DNA of 25,618 bases from Hemicentrotus pulcherrimus (lineage: Eukaryota; Echinodermata; Echinoidea; Camarodonta; Strongylocentrotidae), in NCBI GenBank assembly GCA_003118195.1, contig BEXV01000005.1, positions 994,693 through 1,020,310 of the forward strand. Reading direction: 5' to 3'. Every line of letters begins with the position of its first letter. The stretch's first letter is position 1. Shown here piece after piece: positions 22,101-25,618 of this stretch. Under the pieces are notes generated by a model. The model did no database searches. It was not told the origin of the DNA and saw nothing but the letters and a program-made list of their open reading frames with translations. Made by a program: the position numbers and the translations under genes.

Positions 22101-22415
22101 ACAGTTAAAATTCAATGTTTATATCATACAATATATGTGCATTGATACAAGCTTGGTATGCAATTGGAAGGATACATCAATAAATATTCATTCCTTTAGT
22201 ATAAATCCAATTACTTTGTGGTATTTTGATAGCAACACACAAATGGAAATGAAAAACACACAATACAGAGATGGGGAAGAAAATGAATGTATTGCATGGA
22301 CAAGCTATTGGGAATACAAACTCAAATCAATGAAAGCTATGTGACCTACCTTATCATCAGTAGCCACAGGTTCAACTGGAGCACCTGTGTCTCTTTCTGG
22401 TGGATCCATGTCAGA
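7102..22415 (-). CDS. CDC42BPA: MRCK-type Cdc42-binding kinase, C-terminal 720 residues (16 exons, partial at 5' end)
   Basis: Joining 16 minus-strand exons gives 2163 nt, an open frame of 720 residues ending in TGA at 7104-7102. All 15 introns are GT-AG and every split codon restores the frame. Domains by fragment residue: linker 1-43, C1 44-93, PH about 112-232, CNH about 255-550, basic linker 552-585, CRIB 589-604, Ser-rich tail 605-720. C1-PH-CNH-CRIB is the family order of MRCK alpha/beta; citron kinase lacks CRIB and ROCK lacks CNH, so both are excluded. MRCKs are Ser/Thr kinases acting downstream of Cdc42 on actomyosin at the leading edge and cell cortex. Kinase and coiled-coil exons are outside the window to the right. 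An invertebrate would normally have one orthologue of the vertebrate paralogues, so the symbol is a family label. Identification is very firm; exon 22350-22415 and the last exon are the least certain pieces. Confidence 0.93.
7167..7803 (-). other. MRCK intron before last exon
   Basis: 637-bp AT-rich GT-AG intron with no recognisable insert. Confidence 0.75.
7804..8059 (-). CDS. CDC42BPA: MRCK exon: Ser-rich C-terminal tail
   Basis: 256 nt, in at phase 0 and out at phase 1, 85 codons: [20 protein letters not shown], then [18 protein letters not shown], then [20 protein letters not shown]. It is rich in Ser, Gly and Gln and probably disordered. Possible phospho-sites such as SPDLS and YSPRHS are visible. 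Vertebrate MRCK tails are also Ser-rich but not alignable by eye. The acceptor is ttgatgtag and the donor GAAG|GTAGGA. The frame runs past the donor for another 17 codons, so intron retention would give a different end. Confidence 0.88.
8461..8487. repeat. (TTCAAG)n short tandem repeat
   Basis: Just over four copies of a hexamer, 25 nt downstream of the CRIB exon donor in the MRCK intron. It is the only notable content of the 452-bp intron 8060-8511. Confidence 0.9.
8512..8599 (-). CDS. CDC42BPA: MRCK exon: CRIB (Cdc42/Rac-binding) motif
   Basis: 88 nt, in at phase 2 and out at phase 0, encoding (K)[17 protein letters not shown] then [12 protein letters not shown]. It satisfies the CRIB consensus I-S-x-P-x-x-F-x-H-x-x-H-x-G with every fixed position present. 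The human counterpart is MISNPTNFNHVAHMGPGDG. CRIB binds the GTP-bound form of Cdc42. The presence of CRIB after CNH is what separates MRCK from citron kinase. The acceptor is ttttttgcag and the donor CCT|GTAAGT. Confidence 0.97.
9189..9400. mobile_element. Long near-perfect inverted repeat (foldback element or hairpin RNA locus)
   Basis: The left arm 9189-9276 and right arm 9309-9400 are reverse complements over about 88 bp, with two mismatches and a 4-nt bulge. The loop is 32 nt. No coding capacity and no clear target-site duplication. Arms this similar imply recent origin or homogenisation. It may be a non-autonomous foldback transposon. As part of the MRCK pre-mRNA it would form a long double-stranded RNA. 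Confidence 0.9.
12757..12853. repeat. 97-bp perfect repeat, copy B
   Basis: Second copy of the 3470-3566 sequence, lying inside the 4.8-kb MRCK intron. The left flank is an AT-rich taataaat run; the right flank differs from copy A. On the minus strand a short open frame crosses it ([20 protein letters not shown]) but runs into low-complexity Lys codons, so I do not call it a gene. Confidence 0.95.
13393..13492 (-). CDS. CDC42BPA: MRCK exon: basic linker between CNH and CRIB
   Basis: 100 nt, in at phase 1 and out at phase 2, encoding (D)[17 protein letters not shown] then [15 protein letters not shown]. The KRKFSFK cluster matches KRRFVFK in human MRCK alpha. Basic residues just before a CRIB commonly aid GTPase or lipid binding. 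The acceptor is ttttgtacag and the donor GAAA|GTAAGT. The next intron is the longest fully contained one (4.8 kb). Confidence 0.92.
14064..14163 (-). CDS. CDC42BPA: MRCK exon: end of CNH
   Basis: 100 nt, in at phase 0 and out at phase 1. It encodes [13 protein letters not shown] then [15 protein letters not shown], matching human RPLNSEGTLNLL and EPPRLIYFKSKFSG. This closes the beta-propeller. The acceptor is ttttccacag and the donor TCAG|GTAAAC. Confidence 0.93.
14288..14456. mobile_element. Foldback MITE 1 (ggcccgaattcacaaagg termini)
   Basis: A 169-bp palindromic element. Its ends, ggcccgaattcacaaagga and the reverse complement, match for 19 bp, and most of the interior also pairs, including a shared gtcgacaaacctaggttt block. 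The central unpaired part is about 20 nt. No coding capacity. No unambiguous target-site duplication (ata on the left, aata on the right). This is the style of non-autonomous DNA elements common in marine invertebrate genomes. Confidence 0.88.
14777..14931. mobile_element. Foldback MITE 2 (ggcccgtcttataaa termini)
   Basis: A 155-bp element with imperfect terminal inverted repeats: ggcccgtcttataaa at the left and, read in reverse complement, ggccctttcttataaa at the right. Interior blocks built on gcgatcgatc/gtgattgatttc are loosely self-complementary. It is a different family from MITE 1 but lies only 320 bp from it in the same intron. Confidence 0.8.
14961..15246. mobile_element. Foldback MITE 3 (gggggtgtttcacaaag terminus)
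   Basis: The right arm (15181-15246, ending tttgtgaaacaccccc) and left arm (14964-15007) pair through taagtccaacttagag and its complement. About 170 bp lie between the arms. The left end seems truncated, since the tttcacaaag terminus is seen only on the right. The right end abuts the splice donor of the MRCK exon at 15258-15355. Confidence 0.8.
15258..15355 (-). CDS. CDC42BPA: MRCK exon: CNH, MEWVQTI segment
   Basis: 98 nt, in at phase 1 and out at phase 0. It reads (A)[18 protein letters not shown] then [14 protein letters not shown], against human HVTVYSEYGVDVFD and MEWVQTIGLRR. I chose the acceptor gctcattttcag at 15356-15358; a second AG (ttcaacag), 11 nt downstream, would break frame. 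The donor is GGA|GTAAGT. A foldback element begins within a dozen bases of this donor. Confidence 0.95.
15809..15889 (-). CDS. CDC42BPA: MRCK exon: CNH, LGVYVD-QGRR segment
   Basis: 81 nt, phases 1 and 1. It reads (T)[20 protein letters not shown] then SHPTEI. Human MRCK alpha has [20 protein letters not shown] at the same place. The acceptor is catcgtag, a TAG rather than CAG, and the donor ATTG|GTAAGT. Introns on either side are about 450 bp with nothing recognised beyond simple A- and G-runs at 15469-15492. Confidence 0.96.
16340..16447 (-). CDS. CDC42BPA: MRCK exon: CNH, DPSLRF segment
   Basis: 108 nt, phases 1 and 1. It encodes (P)[12 protein letters not shown] and [17 protein letters not shown], matching human PLNLVNPNDPSLAFL and ALCAVELESEEYLLCFS. 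The acceptor is tttgtcctcag and the donor TCAA|GTGAGT. A 148-codon open frame on the plus strand across this exon (16081-16527) is its shadow. Confidence 0.96.
16978..17301 (-). CDS. CDC42BPA: MRCK exon: CNH core (largest exon)
   Basis: 324 nt, phases 1 and 1, 107 full codons. Motifs in order: [64 protein letters not shown] and [14 protein letters not shown]. These align one to one with the family's LYPWSSLDG, KLPETKGC, CLFVAVKRLILCYEI and GYPSGFCLLSIQGDGQ. It is more GC-rich than the surrounding introns. The acceptor is tgaacccacag and the donor GAAC|GTGAGT. Confidence 0.97.
17625..17765 (-). CDS. CDC42BPA: MRCK exon: CNH beta-propeller, blade 1
   Basis: 141 nt, phases 1 and 1. It reads (D)[17 protein letters not shown], then a strand pair ending [12 protein letters not shown]. 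The motif G.E.GLY..E is the standard start of citron-homology domains (human: ADRIAVGLEEGLYVIEV). The acceptor is tttgtaacag after a poly-A/T run and the donor TCTG|GTACGT. CNH domains form protein-interaction propellers. Confidence 0.95.
18279..18495 (-). CDS. CDC42BPA: MRCK exon: end of PH and start of CNH
   Basis: 217 nt, in at phase 0 and out at phase 1. The last PH strand and C-terminal helix are seen as [18 protein letters not shown] then VDALNNLQ, matching the family's LLILTENENEKRKWV. It continues into the PH-CNH hinge ([10 protein letters not shown]) and the first CNH strand (CADIV). The acceptor is an unusual C-rich tract, ccccacccag. A second AG 36 nt inside the exon (tcccccag) could serve as an alternative acceptor; it would keep frame but drop 12 residues. 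Confidence 0.95.
18497..18538 (+). repeat. G-rich tract with quadruplex potential at a 3' splice site
   Basis: The plus strand has at least six runs of three or more Gs within about 42 nt. On the transcribed sense (minus) strand this is the C-rich pyrimidine tract ending in the CAG acceptor of the MRCK exon 18279-18495. At least four G-runs with loops of one to seven bases satisfy the usual quadruplex motif. Confidence 0.85.
18610..18719 (+). mobile_element. 3' tail of a degenerate retroposon with ATT repeats
   Basis: A unique stretch running into ggcgcattataaatgtgagc and then a run of ATT units. An AAGCGC-TATATAAATG-like motif before (ATT)n is a frequent 3' end of non-LTR retroposons and SINEs in invertebrates and fish. 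Only the 3' part is visible and no coding capacity is left. It sits in the intron between two PH-domain exons. Confidence 0.5.
19042..19123 (-). CDS. CDC42BPA: MRCK exon: central PH domain
   Basis: 82 nt, in at phase 2 and out at phase 0, encoding (R)[20 protein letters not shown] then DVPCIFK. The stretch [16 protein letters not shown] is essentially invariant in MRCKs. The acceptor is ctttctttcag and the donor AAG|GTAATAG. It is the clearest single piece of homology in the window. Flanking introns are about 360 and 550 bp; the downstream one holds a retroposon tail. Confidence 0.97.
19487..19691 (-). CDS. CDC42BPA: MRCK exon: N-terminal PH domain
   Basis: 205 nt, in at phase 1 and out at phase 2. 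It contains the family signature [14 protein letters not shown] followed by the first PH strands, including [20 protein letters not shown] and FKLFLFD. Human MRCK alpha has the near-identical GIDPQRGIGTAY and VCDCKLFLYD. The acceptor is tgctttgcag and the donor ATGAG|GTAAGC. PH domains in this family help membrane and phosphoinositide targeting next to C1. Confidence 0.97.
20116..20187 (-). CDS. CDC42BPA: MRCK exon: second half of C1 zinc finger
   Basis: 72 nt, phases 1 and 1. The split Val plus [17 protein letters not shown] completes the C1 pattern C-X2-C-X4-H-X2-C-X7-C, so all eight zinc ligands are present across the two exons. It ends PISQQQ, as in the family (PIPPEQ). The acceptor is ttaatcaacag and the donor AAA|GTAAGT. 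The intact ligands argue for a functional fold, not a pseudogene. Confidence 0.95.
20561..20720 (-). CDS. CDC42BPA: MRCK exon: linker and first half of C1 zinc finger
   Basis: 160 nt, phase 0 in and phase 1 out. After a Ser/Thr/Pro-rich start ([17 protein letters not shown]) it carries [17 protein letters not shown]...MMC. This supplies the first His and the first three Cys of the C1 zinc-binding pattern H-X12-C-X2-C-X13-C. The closest family text is the MRCK alpha C1, with FQ.P.KC.HCTSLM in common. C1 domains bind diacylglycerol/phorbol ester or membrane. The donor is GAAG|GTATGTC; the following intron is about 370 bp with nothing notable. Confidence 0.95.
20721..22349 (-). other. MRCK intron between linker exon and C1 exon
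   Basis: 1629-bp intron. It contains the stem-loop array at 20874-20977 and a degenerate ggtttaggtttag stretch near 21160-21180. Minus-strand open frames at 21557-21934 and 21358-21600 are low-complexity hydrophobic and Cys-rich readings of AT-rich DNA without homology. Confidence 0.75.
20874..20977 (+). promoter_or_regulatory. Three tandem histone-mRNA-3'-end-like stem-loops, two with purine box
   Basis: Copies 2 (20914-20929) and 3 (20962-20977) read agtccttttcaggact: a 6-bp stem with a TTTC loop. This fits 14 of 16 positions of the histone stem-loop consensus GGYYYTTYTNARRRCC, and the two misfits form a compensating A-T pair. Copy 1 (20875-20888) is a related 5-bp stem with a CTTT loop. 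Copies 1 and 2 are followed 8 and 11 nt later by caagaaaga (20897-20905, 20941-20949), the echinoid histone downstream element that pairs with U7 snRNA. No histone-fold reading frame lies upstream on the plus strand, so these are orphan signals within a MRCK intron, antisense to it. Confidence 0.6.
22350..22415 (-). CDS. CDC42BPA: MRCK exon: acidic/Pro linker before C1
   Basis: This 66-nt exon (22 codons, phase 0 to 0) reads [11 protein letters not shown]...ATDDK. The acceptor is cctcacacag and the donor AAG|GTAGGT. It joins in frame to the C1 exon, whose first codon is also phase 0. The linker before C1 is poorly conserved in the family, so support comes from splice signals and frame rather than homology. 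The same frame stays open upstream to an ATG at 22511, so a longer or alternative first exon is possible. Its acceptor pyrimidine tract is weak. Confidence 0.6.
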
Positions 22416-24419
22416 CTGTGTGAGGAGCAATGAATGGACATAGAGACGATGACATGGGGGTTTGCAATGGATTGGAAAGCAATGAGCTAATAAACAACAA
22501 CAAATCAACACAACTCACAATCTAAGACTATAAAAGCCTTGGAGGGAGAAGAAAGAAAGTAAAATCATGTCAATTTAAGATGGGAGTGATGATGGTAGGG
22601 CCAGAAGCATTGTGATGGTTGGATGTAAAACCCTAAAATACTCAACAGGAACTGTTTGACACTGACAGTAACTCTCAGGTTCCATAACAGACATGTTGGA
22701 ATATAGTAACTCAATGGTAGATTGATGGGATTGAAATTGTGTATTTCATTTTTACAACAGGCTTGATAGTTTCATCAAAATACATAAAGTAAACATCTTA
22801 AAATCAATAGGATATTAAATATTGAACCCAATGAAAGAAGCAAATATCAAGAGATGAAATAGGAGTAATTCTTTGTTAAGGATGGATGTATAATGTATAG
22901 AGAACCAGAGAGGCTTTATACTCATATCCATATATTTTTCTCTTCATTGAAATAGAGGTTAATCGAAATTGAAATAGTGAAATCAGACAGAAATGGAAAC
23001 AAAATCTACAGTATATATGATGAATAAGAAATATTAACAGACAACCTGAACAATTAAGGTAAGCTAATGATTTTTAAATAATTTTATGTTTTGTTTTTGC
23101 AGAAAAAGAGAAGAAAAAACCTATAATATATAGGACTAGGGTAGGCTGTCACAAAACATACGTATAAACACAGGTACAGGTATCTACAATCCATCTTTAC
23201 AAGTAGTGCAGGTTACAATGTTTCAATGTGTGTAGACATGTATTTTCTCCACATGTACAATTTCGCTGTACATAGTTGTGAACACTGCATGACAAATTTT
23301 GTACCAGGTACTAAAAAATGAATGGCAGACATACTTTAAAAGGGGGTGTAGCATGACGAGACTAAGCGTCTTTCCCGTAGCCTGACTTGGGACAAATCGG
23401 GTATAATAAGCTACAGACGACACGGCCGCAGTATTCACGTGCATGCAACATATGCGAAACCGAAACGAGAGGAGAACATCAGTCTGTTTCGCAAGCGGAA
23501 GCGCGTGCTGACCGTTAATCAAGTCCATTTGTTTATGTGCAGTTGTCCAAAAGAAGTCGTAGATGGCGTTAACCAGTATTTGCCATGCTACACCCCTTTA
23601 AAAACTCTCAAGAACAAACATATCTGTGAAAAGAACATTGCTTAAACAAAGAGCCTTTTACACAGTAACCCATTGAGTACCATGCCTGAGGTAGCTCAAG
23701 CCGGAGTCTACGAAAATGTGCGTTATAAACCAAAATCACATCAATTTTTATAAATGTATGATTGATATAATTGTCCTTTTTGAATGGATACACAGGTCAT
23801 GAATGTGTAACTATTGTATAAACAGGAGACAAAAGAAACCTCCACATTTTTACTTCACAATGTATGAAACAGTGTATACAGTTTAATGTGCATTGAATTG
23901 CCTCTAGAAGCTACCTAGAATATTGATCTGAAGGAGGAGATACGTCATCAAAAATACACTCTAATCACAATCTATTGCTCATATCATCTAAACTTATCAC
24001 AACGTATTACCAAGGGTGTATACTACAGTAGGGATACAATGCCAACTCTATCAAGTAATCTGACTCTCCTAATGCTATCTAACATAATATATCAACTGGA
24101 TCTAGCTCTCTTCCTCTCTCTCTCCTAATGCTACCTAAAATACTGCGGCCGTGCAAATTTTTCCTTTAGATCTACGTCTGATTTGATTAGCCCTAATTCA
24201 TAACCTTGCTCTAACATGTAACCCTACGCGGCGCCGTGCCTCTGTAGAAGGCAATATGTTAATAGTACCCCTACATTACTGGAAAAAACATAATTTTTCC
24301 CCCACTGCTTTTCATGTGCTCGCCGACTGGCGAACTTCCACTGATTTTTGTAGTGACTTTGGGTAAATATCGTCCTCAAATCCCACCAAGAGGTCATCAA
24401 GTGCTTATTTCAGTGATAA
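22416..24419. other. Probable upstream MRCK intron, left part
   Basis: No further MRCK exon is recognised upstream of 22415, and no kinase or coiled-coil text is seen on the minus strand. AT-rich except for the inverted-repeat element at 23341-23596 and a moderately GC-rich patch near 24144-24240 containing gcggccg and gcggcgcc. A CT-rich microsatellite patch lies near 24107-24125. Confidence 0.6.
23341..23596. mobile_element. MITE 4, TIR element flanked by TTTAAA
   Basis: The ends are inverted repeats: agggggtgtagcatg at the left and catgctacacccc at the right. Both are flanked by TTTAAA (23335-23340 and 23597-23602), so the target duplication is TTTAAA or the TTAA inside it; TTAA would suggest a piggyBac-like origin. 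The 256-bp interior is GC-richer than its surroundings and does not fold back extensively. Open frames on both strands cross it but run past its ends, so I treat them as chance. Confidence 0.8.
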
Positions 24420-24483
24420 AATTCCATAAATAGAGAATTCTCATATTCAGACCTCTATATTCAATTCAAGCAATTTTCCCTGA

Positions 24484-24599
24484 TGATGACTCTGAAATTT
24501 CAAAATTTCAAAATAGTGGTCCCACACATAGTGGTTCGAGTTTGTTGTGCCAAGGCAAATCCTCAACTAGCAAGAGTGGCCCAGAAAGTAGCTAAAAAG
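24484..24599 (+). other. Possible first exon of a small plus-strand transcript
   Basis: A frame open from about 24420 has its first ATG at 24483-24485 and ends at a good donor, AAAAAG|GTATAT. It reads MMTLKFQNFKIVVPHIVVRV then CCAKANPQLARVAQKVAKK, the latter helical in character. I do not recognise it. Depending on the acceptor used (24803 or 24836), the join gives different frames, so coding is uncertain and it could equally be 5'UTR. Confidence 0.22.
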
Positions 24600-24835
24600 G
24601 TATATTTATGTTTATAACTTATTTTCATTATGATTCATGACTCAATCTTTTGCATGTTTGGAAATAAAATCCTACTTCAAAATATGAAACATAATTTCCA
24701 CATTAAAAAACTGCCTTGCACTTAGTGCTACTGCTACATTACTGCTTTTTGATGATGACTGTGTCTGTTGATTGTGTTTATTGCATAAATGCTGTATTTT
24801 AGGCTGAAGCTGATATCAGTCAGTATATTTTCTAG

Positions 24836-24914
24836 GAGGCAGAAAATGCAATCTGTGCTGATCACGCCGGACATATTGGAAGAGGAAGGTGTCTTCTTGG
24901 ATCATATCTGCAAG
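24836..24914 (+). other. Possible internal exon of a small plus-strand transcript
   Basis: 79 nt between the acceptor atattttctag and a strong donor, TGCAAG|GTATGT. An ATG at 24846 opens MQSVLITPDILEEEGVF then LDHICK; an in-frame TAG would lie just upstream in the preceding candidate exon. It continues in frame into the candidate exon at 25437. The acidic ILEEEGVFLDHI text is protein-like but matches no family I can name. Confidence 0.3.
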
Positions 24915-25436
24915 GTATGTCTTTTCAGGAGTTTTAGTAAATATCTTGATGAAAGTTGTGTACATTTACTTTATGTTGTTAGCTAAGATCCAACACCAAA
25001 ATATGGAATAAGTTAGAATTAATATAAATTTTAGTTCTACCACAGTAGAAGCTTGCAGACAGCTGCACAAATTCAAATAATGATAACAAGATTTTTTTGT
25101 TTATTCAAGCTTCACGAAATGAACAATGCCTTTATTATTTTCATTTTCTGTATATAGATGTTGTATTATAATAACACCAATTGCATTGCAATAAAGATAA
25201 AGAAAATTTAAGATTTTTAGTTAACCAAAGTGATTTATATTTCACACACCTTTACAACTGATTTCATTATCCATTCAGCATCGCACTGACATCATATGTT
25301 TGTATTTTTTTGCTATGCTTTACTTTGTACCTGAAGGTTATGTGATACACTTTGCGTAAAATACATTCAAGCTTGCTCAAATTGTTTCTTGCATGTTCAT
25401 TAATATACCGTCAACATCTTTATTTTTATATTGCAG

Positions 25437-25520
25437 GATATACTTGTACTATGCAATCATTGACATGTACAACATTGGTTTGTTAACAATAAAAACAAAG
25501 GACTATTTCTTCAATGATAC
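25437..25520 (+). other. Possible terminal exon with poly-A signal
   Basis: It follows a textbook acceptor, ttatttttatattgcag. In frame with the previous candidate exon it adds DILVLCNH and stops at TGA 25461-25463, giving a 31-residue product. AATAAA is at 25488-25493. The right boundary is a guess. Confidence 0.3.
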
Positions 25521-25618
25521 ATGTACATGGTATAAATTATAAAAGCTATTTTCTTTTATTTGTTGTTATCAAATTCACTAATAAATAAATTAACCTTGAT
25601 ATCTATCTCCTTCTGTCT

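Noticed and set aside
23223..23645. Open frames on both strands around 23.4 kb
   Set aside because: Each runs across a boundary of the inverted-repeat element 23341-23596 and neither resembles a transposase or any known protein.
22416..25618. Search for upstream MRCK kinase or coiled-coil exons and a promoter
   Set aside because: No minus-strand reading shows kinase motifs or heptad-rich text, and no promoter can be supported, so none is annotated.
1..25618. tRNA, rRNA, CRISPR or bacterial-type operon
   Set aside because: No cloverleaf, rRNA core motif, regular spaced direct repeat array or ribosome-binding-site-led gene chain was seen.

Overview
The window is eukaryotic DNA. It is AT-rich, with long introns, GT-AG splice sites, codons split across exons, and abundant small inverted-repeat elements and homopolymer or microsatellite runs. 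The one gene I can identify with confidence lies on the minus strand. It is the C-terminal part of a myotonic dystrophy kinase-related Cdc42-binding kinase (MRCK; CDC42BPA/B family, Drosophila gek). I assembled 16 exons between 22415 and 7102. Their lengths sum to 2163 nt, which gives 720 residues plus a stop with every splice phase consistent. Domain order is C1 zinc finger, PH, citron-homology (CNH) domain, a short basic linker, CRIB motif and a Ser-rich tail, which is the order in animal MRCKs. The kinase domain and coiled coils, which precede the C1 domain in this family, are not in the window and should lie beyond its right edge.

The repeat style suggests a marine invertebrate deuterostome, probably an echinoid (sea urchin). 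The signs are poly-G/poly-C runs, foldback elements ending in motifs such as gaattcacaaagg and tgtttcacaaag, a retroposon tail ending in ATT repeats, and an echinoid-type histone 3'-end purine box. This assignment is inference, not proof.

Layout, left to right. 1-6.6 kb: no gene recognised; AT-rich sequence with a homopolymer next to the window's only N and one copy of a 97-bp perfect repeat. 6.6-7.1 kb: probable MRCK 3'UTR. 7.1-8.6 kb: tail exons and the CRIB exon. 8.6-13.4 kb: a 4.8-kb intron holding a long near-perfect hairpin and the second copy of the 97-bp repeat. 13.4-18.5 kb: linker, CNH and end-of-PH exons; one 1.1-kb intron here is more than half foldback elements, and a G-quadruplex-type tract abuts the acceptor of the exon that closes the PH domain. 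19.0-20.7 kb: PH and C1 exons. 20.7-22.3 kb: an intron with three stem-loops resembling histone mRNA 3' ends. 22.35-22.42 kb: a short linker exon. 22.4-25.6 kb: probably an upstream MRCK intron with a TTAA/TTTAAA-flanked inverted-repeat element and a weakly supported plus-strand small transcription unit.

The exons encode the regulatory, membrane- and GTPase-targeting half of one kinase. In this family the C1 and PH domains bind lipid/membrane, CNH is a beta-propeller interaction domain, and CRIB binds Cdc42-GTP. No rRNA, tRNA, CRISPR array or bacterial-type operon was seen.
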